Below are positions 52,468 to 61,100 of a stretch of 64,000 bases of DNA, piece after piece. The notes under the pieces are model-generated. The model searched no databases. It had not been told where the DNA came from and saw nothing but the letters and a program-made list of their open reading frames with translations. This DNA is from Roseateles toxinivorans (lineage in GTDB: Bacteria; Pseudomonadota; Gammaproteobacteria; Burkholderiales; Burkholderiaceae_C): the NCBI RefSeq assembly GCF_004362525.1, contig NZ_SNXS01000005.1, forward strand, positions 538,585 to 602,584, in the 5' to 3' direction. Both the position numbers and the translations under genes were made by a program. Every line of letters begins with the position of its first letter. Within the stretch, counting starts at the first letter, position 1.

Positions 52468-53547
52468 TCATGCCTCACCGCCTGGCGTGGACTCCTCGGC
52501 TGGCTGGAAGCGAGGGTCAACTTCTTCGACAATGCGCTGGGCCTTGTCCACATGCTGGTAGATGGCCTGGATCAGGCCGGCGCACCCTTCCCGGGTCAGC
52601 GCCGAGATCTCGAACACCGGGCCCTTCCATTTGTAGCGCTTGACGAAGTCCTTCACGCGGGCAGCGCGCTCGTCAGCCGGCACCATGTCCAGCTTGTTCA
52701 GCACCAGCCAGCGCGGCTTGTCGTACAGGCCTTGGTCGTACTTCTTCAACTCGTTGACGATGGCCTTGGCCTCCTGCACCGGATCGACCGAGGGGTCGAA
52801 CGGAGCCAGATCGACCACATGCAGCAGCAGACGCGTGCGCTGCAAATGGCGCAGGAATTGATGGCCCAGGCCGGCACCCTCGGCCGCACCCTCGATCAGA
52901 CCGGGGATGTCGGCGATGACGAAGCTCTGCTCCGGGCCCACGCGCACCACGCCCAGATTCGGATGCAGCGTCGTGAACGGGTAATCGGCGATCTTCGGTC
53001 GGGCGTTCGACACTGCCGTGATCAGTGTGGACTTGCCGGCATTGGGCTGACCCAGCAGCCCGACGTCGGCCAGCACGCGCAGTTCGAGCTTGACCTTTTT
53101 CTGCTCGCCGGGCCAGCCGGGCGTCTTCTGACGCGGGGCCCGGTTGGTACTGGTCTTGAAGTGCAGGTTGCCGAAGCCGCCGTCGCCGCCCTTGACGATC
53201 AACACCGGCTCGCCATGCACCAGCAGCTCGGTGAGGATCTGATCGGTCTCGACGTCACGGATGATGGTGCCCACCGGCATGCGCAGGATGATGTCCTCGG
53301 CGGCGGCGCCGAACTGATCGGAGCCGCGGCCCTGCTCGCCATTGCGCGCCTCGTGCCGCCGCGCATAGCGGTAATCGATCAGGGTATTGATATTGCGGTC
53401 GGCCACCGCATACACGCTGCCGCCCCGCCCGCCGTCGCCACCATTGGGGCCGCCGAACGGAATGAATTTTTCGCGACGAAAGCTCGCGCAACCCGCCCCG
53501 CCGTTACCGGCTACGACATCGATGGTGGCTTCGTCTACGAACTTCAT
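52468..53547 (-). CDS. obgE: Obg GTPase
   Basis: 359 residues. The Obg fold (about 1-159) has the glycine-rich start [28 protein letters not shown] and the basic glycine patches [12 protein letters not shown]. The G domain has G1 [11 protein letters not shown]2/G3 around [22 protein letters not shown], and NKLDMV. It works in ribosome assembly and stress control. It follows rplU and rpmA as in most bacteria, but a terminator hairpin lies between them. Start 53547 fits the family start MKF. Confidence 0.96.
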   Translation of the reverse strand: MKFVDEATIDVVAGNGGAGCASFRREKFIPFGGPNGGDGGRGGSVYAVADRNINTLIDYRYARRHEARNGEQGRGSDQFGAAAEDIILRMPVGTIIRDVETDQILTELLVHGEPVLIVKGGDGGFGNLHFKTSTNRAPRQKTPGWPGEQKKVKLELRVLADVGLLGQPNAGKSTLITAVSNARPKIADYPFTTLHPNLGVVRVGPEQSFVIADIPGLIEGAAEGAGLGHQFLRHLQRTRLLLHVVDLAPFDPSVDPVQEAKAIVNELKKYDQGLYDKPRWLVLNKLDMVPADERAARVKDFVKRYKWKGPVFEISALTREGCAGLIQAIYQHVDKAQRIVEEVDPRFQPAEESTPGGEA

Positions 53548-53672
53548 GGTGTGTGCCTCAAGCGCTGTGGCAATGTTAATGCAGTGTGAGCCGTCGCCGG
53601 GCCGTCCCAAGACGGCGACACCCCCAAGGGGGCGGACGACGCAGGAGGCCAGGGGGCCTACTGAAATGCAAA

Positions 53673-53693
53673 AGCCCCGGGCAAGCCGGGGCT
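53673..53693 (-). terminator. Intrinsic terminator after rpmA
   Basis: On the minus strand AGCCCCGG-CTTGC-CCGGGGCT is followed by TTTTGC, a GC-rich hairpin plus short U-run. It lies 40 bases past the rpmA stop and upstream of obgE, so ribosomal protein transcripts probably end here in part and obgE needs read-through or its own promoter. Confidence 0.8.
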
Positions 53694-53732
53694 CTTTGGC
53701 AAACCGCGCCACCGCAAGCGGTGGCTATTCGG

Positions 53733-53990
53733 TTAGGCCGTCGTCACGAAGACGGTTTGGCGGTTCTTCGGGCCCTTGATGGCGAAGGAAACCTTGCCGT
53801 CAACCAACGCGAACAGCGTGTGGTCCTTGCCAATACCGACGTTGGTGCCGGGATGGAATTTGGTGCCGCGCTGACGCACGATGATGCCGCCGGCCGAGAT
53901 CACCTGGCCTCCGTACACCTTCACGCCCAGCATCTTCGGTTGGGAGTCGCGGCCGTTCCGTGTGGAACCGCCGCCCTTTTTCTGTGCCAT
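53733..53990 (-). CDS. rpmA: 50S ribosomal protein L27
   Basis: 85 residues. [24 protein letters not shown] is the conserved start, and [28 protein letters not shown] follows. The N-terminal tail reaches the peptidyl-transferase centre. It sits 33 bases after rplU. Terminator 40 bases downstream. Confidence 0.97.
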   Translation of the reverse strand: MAQKKGGGSTRNGRDSQPKMLGVKVYGGQVISAGGIIVRQRGTKFHPGTNVGIGKDHTLFALVDGKVSFAIKGPKNRQTVFVTTA

Positions 53991-54023
53991 GGATTAGCTC
54001 CTTGTCTAGTTGCCGAACGATGT

Positions 54024-54338
54024 TCAGGCTGCGAGCACTGCGCTGATTTCCAGCTCAGTGAACGTCTGCCTGTGACCTTGGCTCTTCTTGTAATGCTTAC
54101 GACGACGCATTTTGAAGATTCGCACCTTGTCGTGCTTGCCCTGTGCCACCACCGTGGCCTTGACGCTTGCGCCGGCTACCAAGGGAGTCCCAACCTGCAG
54201 GTCCGCGCCGCTACCAATAGCGAGCACCTGGTCGATCACGATCTCTTGGCCAACATCCGCAGCAATCTGTTCTACTTTGATCTTTTCGCCAGCAGCAACT
54301 TTGTATTGCTTGCCGCCGGTTTTTATGACCGCGTACAT
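54024..54338 (-). CDS. rplU: 50S ribosomal protein L21
   Basis: 104 residues. [14 protein letters not shown] is the conserved start, and [19 protein letters not shown] RNA-binding segment ([17 protein letters not shown]) is near the end. First gene of the rplU-rpmA pair; divergent from ispB. A likely extended -10 promoter lies about 120 bases upstream, giving a long leader. Confidence 0.97.
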   Translation of the reverse strand: MYAVIKTGGKQYKVAAGEKIKVEQIAADVGQEIVIDQVLAIGSGADLQVGTPLVAGASVKATVVAQGKHDKVRIFKMRRRKHYKKSQGHRQTFTELEISAVLAA

Positions 54339-54457
54339 ATCAGCCCCTTCAATTAAAACCACCTGGCTACTTCCACTGCCACAACCACCCTGCCTTGCGG
54401 CTTGACGATTCTGACGGGACCAGGCATGTTCCACGCCCTCATGGCGCAGAGCCGAAG

Positions 54458-54466
54458 ATTCTAGCA
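54458..54466 (-). promoter_or_regulatory. Candidate extended -10 promoter for rplU
   Basis: On the minus strand TGCTAGAAT reads as an extended -10 (TGN plus TAGAAT). It is 120 bases before the L21 start and implies a leader long enough to fold. No convincing -35 is seen, which fits an extended -10 promoter. Confidence 0.5.
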
Positions 54467-54560
54467 CGGATTGCCGGCTTGCGCATACCAGATCCTCCGG
54501 GCACTGTGCCGGGATGCCTCAGCCCGGGCTGGCTTGCCGGGAGCGGGCCTCAGGTGTTTC

Positions 54561-54566
54561 TATAAT
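54561..54566 (+). promoter_or_regulatory. Candidate -10 element for ispB
   Basis: A perfect TATAAT lies 28 bases before the GTG start of ispB. A TTGCCG about 21 bases upstream is too far for an ideal -35. The sequence is AT-rich against GC-rich surroundings. Confidence 0.55.
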
Positions 54567-54593
54567 CGTCTCTTTCTTTCACGAGAGCTGAAA

Positions 54594-55589
54594 GTGCACG
54601 TCGCGTCTGCCTCGCCCGCTACTTCCCTGTCCGAGGTCATTGCCGCACTGGCTGCGCAAATGCACGAAGTCGATGCCGTGATCGCGCGTCGCCTGACCTC
54701 GGACGTCGCCCTGATCAACCAGATTTCCGGCTACATCGTCCATGCCGGCGGCAAGCGCATGCGGCCGAAGCTGGTGCTGCTGTTTGCCAATGCGCTGGGC
54801 TTTGAAGGCCCTGAGCGCTTCGAGCTGGCCGCGGTGGTCGAATTCATCCACACCGCCACCCTGCTGCACGATGACGTCGTCGACGAGTCCTCGCTGCGCC
54901 GCGGCAAGGACACCGCCAACGCCCTGTTCGGCAATGCCGCCAGCGTGCTGGTCGGCGACTTCCTCTACTCGCGCGCCTTCCAGATGATGGTGTCGGTGAA
55001 CCGCATGCGCGTGCTGGAAGTGCTGGCCGAGGCGACCAATGTGATCGCCGAGGGCGAGGTCCTGCAGCTGATGAATATGCACGACCCCGACGTCGCGGTC
55101 GATCGCTATCTGACCGTGATCCGCTACAAGACCGCCAAGCTGTTTGAGGCCAGTGCCCGCCTGGGCGCCGTGCTGGCCGATGCGCCACCGGAACTCGAAG
55201 AGGCCTGCGCCGGCTACGGCCGCGCGCTGGGCACGGCCTTCCAGCTGGTGGACGATCTGCTCGACTACGAAGGCGACACCCATGCACTGGGCAAGAACGT
55301 CGGCGACGATCTGCGCGAGGGCAAGCCGACGCTGCCGCTGCTGATCGCGATGGAGCGCGGCACGCCCGAACAGCGGGCGCTGATACGCCATGCCATCGAG
55401 CATGGAGAGCTGGAACGCCTCGCCGACATCGTCGCCATCGTGCGTGCAACTGGCGCGTTAGAGGCCACGCGCGACGCGGCTCGCGCCGAGGCCGACAAGG
55501 CAAAAGAATGTCTTGCTTCGCTGCCAGATTCAAAATGGCGCGAAGCTCTGCTAGAATTCTGCGTTCGGTCGATTGATCGCTCGTTCTGA
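54594..55589 (+). CDS. ispB: Polyprenyl diphosphate synthase (octaprenyl type)
   Basis: 331 residues. FARM HDDVVDESS and SARM LVDDLLDYEGD, with GGKRMRPKLVLL for IPP binding. It makes the isoprenoid tail of ubiquinone. The GTG at 54594 is chosen because a TATAAT lies just upstream and the N-terminus is then the family length; the longer frame would start inside the promoter. Divergent from rplU, and followed by the tRNA-Pro gene. Confidence 0.93.
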   Translation: MHVASASPATSLSEVIAALAAQMHEVDAVIARRLTSDVALINQISGYIVHAGGKRMRPKLVLLFANALGFEGPERFELAAVVEFIHTATLLHDDVVDESSLRRGKDTANALFGNAASVLVGDFLYSRAFQMMVSVNRMRVLEVLAEATNVIAEGEVLQLMNMHDPDVAVDRYLTVIRYKTAKLFEASARLGAVLADAPPELEEACAGYGRALGTAFQLVDDLLDYEGDTHALGKNVGDDLREGKPTLPLLIAMERGTPEQRALIRHAIEHGELERLADIVAIVRATGALEATRDAARAEADKAKECLASLPDSKWREALLEFCVRSIDRSF

Positions 55590-55640
55590 GCGGTCAATTC
55601 AAGAAGCGGTACTGAGATCACCTCAGGCCGTTTCACAGAT

Positions 55641-55717
55641 CGGGGTGTGGCCTAGTCCGGTAAGGCGCTTCGTTCGGGACGAAGAGATCGGAGGTTCGAA
55701 TCCTCTCACCCCGACCA
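55641..55717 (+). tRNA. tRNA-Pro (anticodon CGG)
   Basis: A 77-base cloverleaf with encoded CCA. Acceptor CGGGGTG pairs with CACCCCG. The anticodon arm CTTCG-TTCGGGA-CGAAG has anticodon CGG, reading CCG (proline). The T arm GAGG-TTCGAAT-CCTC is standard, and the T and anticodon arms match the E. coli proK type. It is 51 bases after ispB and would read CCG codons common in this genome. Confidence 0.96.
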
Positions 55718-55759
55718 AATTTCCCCTTCTCTATCAGTCCCCGCTGATCGCAGGCGTCG

Positions 55760-56803
55760 CTATCGTGCAGCGGCCGCCTGCGCAGCCGTTTCCACCTGTC
55801 TGAAACGGGCCCGAAAGCTGGCGAGCTGTGCCTCGCTGACCCCCAGCGTGACGGCGCTGAAGGCGCGGGCATCCGGCGTGTGCATCAGCAAAGCCTGGGT
55901 CTCATTGACCATCAACTCCTCGTTGCCGGGGTCGTAGTCGTTGCGGGCCAGATAGTCACGGAACAGGCGGCGTTCTGCATCGCTGAGCGCCTCTTTCCAG
56001 AAGGTCCAGCATGCCTTCTGATAGTCGGCGCGGGTGAAGAACTGGCCATGACTCAGCTCGTGCAACAAGACCGACTCGCGGCGCACGGGATCTATGGTCT
56101 CGTCCTGCTTGGTGGCAGGATTGTCGGCCTGCACCGCGCTGAAACCGATCACCGCCTGGCGGCTGAAGGCACTGTAGGCACCGCCCTCTTCGCGCATCAC
56201 ACCCTCCTGAAGCAACAGCGAGCGCAGACGCAACTCCTGCTCGTTGAGAGCCACCCTCTGGCTGGCGGCCAAGGTGAAGAAGCGGGCAATATTGATGCCG
56301 GTGTAGTCATGACCCTGGTAAAAGGTCTCGACATTGTCACCCGCGCCGGCCACCAGGGCTTGCAGTTCGGCGTCGCTTAACACGCGGTCGCGCGAGCCGC
56401 GCGTCTTCTCGAGCAGGGCCGCCGCCCGGTTGAAGGCCTGGCCCTGGGCCAGCAGGCTGGGGAACTCGATCACCATCACCGCGGTGTTGCCGGCCAGCCG
56501 GGCAATGCGCCAATCGGCCGATTTGGGCGCGGCGAGCAACTGCTCCAGCGTGGCCTCCGGAATCGCCGGGGGCAACTCGGCTGCGGCAGCCGCGGGTGGT
56601 GTTGCGGGCGCTTCGACGTCTGCCGCCGGCGCTGCTGACCGCGCCAGCCATGCCGCCAAGGCCAGCACCAGCACCAGCGCGGCGCCCCAGAACAGCAATG
56701 CTCGCCGGTGGTGGTGCCATAGCAGCTGGGTCGCCGAGGCGGTCAATACCGGCGGGCGGGTGCGCCCCCTTACCGCGGCGGCGCGCTTCTTCGCTGCCTT
56801 CAA
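55760..56803 (-). CDS. Membrane-anchored HExxH putative metallopeptidase
   Basis: 347 residues. A basic N-terminus, one TM helix (about 33-52) and an Ala/Pro-rich linker precede a soluble domain in the periplasm. H248-E249-L-S-H252 (LLHELSHGQFF) is a zinc-binding HExxH, and a glutamate in MVNETQALLMHTPD about 50 residues later could be the third ligand, as in gluzincins. So it is a probable peptidase, but the family is not recognised. The start is TTG at 56803 with GGGGAGGA seven bases upstream. Last gene of the cluster with OmpA-like genes and the caspase-adhesin. Confidence 0.72.
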   Translation of the reverse strand: MKAAKKRAAAVRGRTRPPVLTASATQLLWHHHRRALLFWGAALVLVLALAAWLARSAAPAADVEAPATPPAAAAAELPPAIPEATLEQLLAAPKSADWRIARLAGNTAVMVIEFPSLLAQGQAFNRAAALLEKTRGSRDRVLSDAELQALVAGAGDNVETFYQGHDYTGINIARFFTLAASQRVALNEQELRLRSLLLQEGVMREEGGAYSAFSRQAVIGFSAVQADNPATKQDETIDPVRRESVLLHELSHGQFFTRADYQKACWTFWKEALSDAERRLFRDYLARNDYDPGNEELMVNETQALLMHTPDARAFSAVTLGVSEAQLASFRARFRQVETAAQAAAAR

Positions 56804-56876
56804 TGGTCCGTCCTCCCCTGGTGTGCCGCCGGCGCCGATAGGATAGGAGGAGGCATCGAATCAGCCAGCGATGGGC

Positions 56877-57440
56877 TCAGTTCTTCACGGTGACAATGGT
56901 CACGCGCCGGTTCTCGGGCGCATCCAGCTGGGCCTTGTTCATCAGCTCGCTGGCACCCTTGCCGACGGCGGTGAGCCGCTCAGGCAGCACCCCATGGCTG
57001 GCCACCAGATAGTTGGCAACCGACTCGGCGCGCAGCTGCGACAGCTTCAGATTGCGATCGGCGTCGCCGCGCGCATCGGCATGGCCCTCGACCTTGAATG
57101 CGAAGCCGGCAAGCTTGTCGGACTGCAATGCGCGCGCCAGCATGTCCAGCAGGCCCTTGGTTTCATCGGTCAGGTCGGCCGAGTTCGTCGGGAAGGTGAT
57201 CAGAAGGCTGGCCTTACCGGCGTTCGGATTGGCCGGCTTGGTCGCAGCGCCGCCTGCTGCGGCAGGACGGAAGCCGCGGGTCTTGGCGCCGCTGGCCGCA
57301 AGTTCGGGTGGGTCGATGGCCAGGGCATCGATCAGGGCGTTCTCACTCACCTGCGAACCCTTGAGCACGTTCTGGGCCGAAGCACCGGAGTTCAGCGCCA
57401 AGCCCAGGCCCAGGCAGGCAACCAGCAGTAGCGTCTTCAT
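56877..57440 (-). CDS. OmpA-family protein, copy A
   Basis: 187 residues with signal peptide (MKTLLLVACLGLGLALNSGASA). After a short linker (KTRGFRPAAAGG) the OmpA C-terminal domain shows ITFPTNSADLTDETKGLLDMLARAL, VEGHADARGD and LSQLRAESVANYLV, containing the aspartate and arginine that bind diaminopimelate in peptidoglycan. No beta-barrel is present, so it is a periplasmic peptidoglycan-binding module. Closely similar to copy B (57559-58125), and both share the LLKGSQV(S/T)E leader. Third gene of the cluster. Confidence 0.93.
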   Translation of the reverse strand: MKTLLLVACLGLGLALNSGASAQNVLKGSQVSENALIDALAIDPPELAASGAKTRGFRPAAAGGAATKPANPNAGKASLLITFPTNSADLTDETKGLLDMLARALQSDKLAGFAFKVEGHADARGDADRNLKLSQLRAESVANYLVASHGVLPERLTAVGKGASELMNKAQLDAPENRRVTIVTVKN

Positions 57441-57558
57441 GGTGGGTAACCTTTCTAGCAGTTTTTTCCAATACCGGAGTGTCGCAGCTTGGGGGCGAGA
57501 ATCAACTGCGGACATCCATGCCGGATCGGGTCACCAGCAGGCGCAGCGTAGGGACCGC

Positions 57559-58125
57559 TCAGTTCTTGACAGTGACAATCGTCACGCGGCGATTTTCCGG
57601 GGCGTCGATGCGATTTCTGTTCATCGGTTCGCTGGCGCCCTTGCCTTGAGGCAGCAGGCGCTCGGGCAGCAGGCCGTGGTTGCTGACGATATAGGCCGCC
57701 ACCGCTTCGGCGCGCTGCTGCGACAGCTTCTGATTGAGCTCGGCGTCACCGCGCGCATCCGCATGCCCCTCGACCCTGAACGAGAAGCCGGCCAGTTTGT
57801 CGGACTGCAGGGCCCGCGCCAGGGTGTCGAGCAGGCCCTTGGTCTCGGCCCCCAGCTCGGCAGAATTGGTCGCAAAGGTGATCAGCAGGCTGGCCTTGCC
57901 GGCATTCGGATTGGCCGGCACGGCCGCCGCGCCACCCGGTACGGCGGGGCGGAAGCCGCGCGTCTTGGTATCGCCAGCGGCCCCATCGGCGGGCGCATCG
58001 ACGACCAGGGCTTCGATCAGAGCGGCCTCGGTGACCTGGGAGCCCTTCAGCAGGGTCTGCGCCGAGACGACGGGGCTCAGACCCAGGCCCAGCATGAGCA
58101 ACAGACTTGAAAGCATGAGTTTCAT
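57559..58125 (-). CDS. OmpA-family protein, copy B
   Basis: 188 residues. Signal MKLMLSSLLLMLGLGLSPVVSA, then the same arrangement as copy A: LLKGSQVTEAALIEAL, KTRGFRPAVPGG, ITFATNSAELGAETKGLLDTLARALQSD, VEGHADARGD, LSQQRAEAVAAYIV and a nearly identical C-terminal end RRVTIVTVKN. The two are a tandem duplication with small divergence. It starts 48 bases after the stop of the caspase-adhesin gene, so it is probably in the same transcript. Confidence 0.93.
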   Translation of the reverse strand: MKLMLSSLLLMLGLGLSPVVSAQTLLKGSQVTEAALIEALVVDAPADGAAGDTKTRGFRPAVPGGAAAVPANPNAGKASLLITFATNSAELGAETKGLLDTLARALQSDKLAGFSFRVEGHADARGDAELNQKLSQQRAEAVAAYIVSNHGLLPERLLPQGKGASEPMNRNRIDAPENRRVTIVTVKN

Positions 58126-58173
58126 GGTGCAACGTCCTTTGTTGAGCTGAAGCCGAGAACCCGGTACCGCGGC

Positions 58174-61100
58174 TCAGTTGTTCGATTCCAGCTGGCGCTG
58201 CTCGAACAGATAGTCACCCCCGGCCTGATGGCCCGCCGCGCTGCTTGAGCCGTACTTGGGCCGCTGCGGCAGTTCCTTGGCCACCGCAAACCGCACCCGC
58301 TCGAACACATTGCCTCCGGCCTGCCAGCTGTTCACCTGCTTCAACTGGTTCATCAGGTTCCAGGCAAACGGCGAGTGGCCGTTCTTGCCCTCGTCGAACA
58401 CCGGCTCATTGCCTCCCGAGGACATCACCACCACCGATTTGCGCGCCAGCACCGCCTGCGGGTCGGCGCCGCCGGGCGTGGCACGGATGCGCTCGTCCGA
58501 GACCAGCGAGCCCGAGTAGCAGCTGTCCGAGATCAGCGCCACCTGCGACGCGCCGATCTGCGCGATCATGCGGCCGATGTCGGCATTGGACAGCCAGGTC
58601 TCGGGCTTCTTGGCATCGGCGTCGGCCAGCTGCCAGTAACCGAGGCCGGTGGATTCGACCAGCTCGCCGTGACCGGCGTAGTAGATGACCACCGAGTCCT
58701 TCGGCCCCAGCTCCAGCGCCAGCTTGTTCAACGCGCTGACGACCGCCTGCTTGCTGGCGTTGGGGATGACCACGGTCTCGTAGCCCAGCGCCCCGTCGAA
58801 CAGGCTGCCCACGGTCTGCGCGTCCTTCACCGCGTTGCCCAGCTGCGGGATGCTCTTGTCCTGGTAGTTGTCGATGCCGATGACGACGGCGACCTTGCGC
58901 TCGATCTGCGGCAGGGCCGCGGCCTTGACCTTGCGCTTGTGGCTGAGGTTGACCGTCAGGCCCCTGGGCTCGGGCAGCGCCGCAGCGGTCTTGCCAGGAG
59001 CCTGTGCCGCCAGTGCGGCTTGCTGTTGCTGCTCCGCTTGCTGTTGCGCCTGCTTGGCGGCCTGAATCTGCTGCTTGAGCTCGCCGGTCAATATGCAGTC
59101 GCCCGCCTCGACATCCTTGGCCGACTTGCACAGGCGCAGATCGGCCAGCGCGGCGTCCTGCTCCAGCTTGTAGATGGCGTCGGCGAACAGGGCCTTTTTG
59201 TAACGGTCACGCGAGGCCAGCATATTGGCCAGCGCGTCCTGCGACATATCGCCCAGACGCACGCCCGCAAACGAGGGCGTGCCACCGGCATTGCCACCCA
59301 GCGTGGACAGCAAGGCAGCGCCGGCCACCTCAGCGCCGGCAGCCGGCGCCTGCAGCATATTCAGCAGGCCGCCCAGGCCACTGTTGGTGGGCGCCTGCGG
59401 TGGGTTGAGCACCGAGTTGACGGCCACGGCCGTGCCCTGATTCAAGGTGGCTGCAGGGCTGATTCCTGTAACGGTGAAAGCCGTGGCATTGCCCGGCGCC
59501 TGGACAAAACTGTAGTTCTGCGCGCTCAGGCCCGCACCCAATATGGCGTAGCTGCCCGCCGCCGTCTGCACCTCGACCTCGCTGCTGAAGCTCAGCGCAC
59601 CGCTCGTCGCCGACTGTTGGGTCTCGCCGCCGACGAAGCCTGTGACGCTGCCGCTCAGCACCGGCACCGCGTCGCCAATGGACTTGCTCACCGGGCTGGC
59701 CAGGTACTGCAGGCTGGCCGGGGTGATGCTGGCCGTCAGGCTTGGCGTGACCACCTGGTAGTTGCCCGCGTCTGCACCGATGAGGGTGTAGCCACTGACC
59801 GTAACCGGCTTGGCATTGCCAACGTTCTTGTCGCTGAAGCTGGCGCTTGCCGTGCCGCCGACGCTGACGCTGTCATTGGCCAGGGCCTGCACGACGGCGT
59901 TGCCGCTGAGGCTGGCCACCAGGGTGGCGTCATAGACCTTGTTGTTGGCGCTGATGCCGCTGATGGTCAGGCTGGCGGGCGTGATGTCGGCCCTGAGATC
60001 GGCCGGCGGGTTCAGCGTGTAGTTGCCGGCGTCCGCACCGCTCAGCGTATAGCCGCTGACGCTGACGCTCTTGCCGCTGCCGACATTCTTGTTTGCGAAG
60101 CTGGCGACGGCCGTGCCACCGACGCTGACGGCATCACTGCCCAGGGCCTGCACGCTGGCGCTGCCGCTAAGGGTAGCCGAGGTGCCGGCGTCATAGACCT
60201 TGTTGTTGGCGCTGATGCCGCTGACGCTCAAGGAGGCCGGGGTGATGCTGGCCGTCAGGTTGATCGGCGCCTGCAGGGTGTAGTTGCCAGCATCTGCCCC
60301 GGTGAGGCTGAAGTTGCCGACGATGACACTCTTGCTGGCGCCGACGTTCTTGTCGGCAAAACGGGCGTTGGCATTGGCGGCGTCGACACTGACGACATCG
60401 CTGCCCAGCGCGCTGATATTGGCGCCGCCGGTGAGTGTGGCCACCGTGCTGGCGTCATACACCTTGTCGGCCACGCCCAGTCCGGCGATGACCAGGGTGG
60501 CCGGGGTGATGTTGGCGCTCAGGCCGGTGGGCTGTGCGGCGGTGTAGTTGGCCGCGTCGGCGCCGCTCAGCGTGTAGCCGCTGACGCTGACGCTCTTGCC
60601 GGTGCCGGCGTTCTTGTCGCTGAAATTGGCCACGGCCGTACCACCGACAGTGACGACATCGTTGCCCAGGGCCTTGACGGCCGCGCTGCCGGCCAGGGTG
60701 GCCGCCGTGCCGGCGTCATAGACCTTGTTGTTGGCGGTCAGGCCGCTGATGGCCAGCGTCGCCGGGGTGATGTTGGCGCTGAGGTTGGCGATCGGCTGCA
60801 GCGCATAGTTGCCGGCGTCGGCACCGCTGAGGCCAAAGCCGCTGAGCACCACGGTCTTGGCCGTGCCGACGTTCTTGTCAACGAAATTGGCCGTGCCGCC
60901 GCTGAGCGTCACCACATCGCTGCCGAAGACGTTGACCTGGCCCGTGCTGGCCAAAGTCGCCACCGTGGTGGCGTCATAGACCTTGTTGTTTGCAGTCAGG
61001 CCGGTGACGGAGACGCTGGCCGGTGTGATGTCCGCGCTCAGGTTGCCCGAGAACGACACCGTGTAGTTACCGGCGTCGGGCCCGCTCAGCCCGAAACCAT

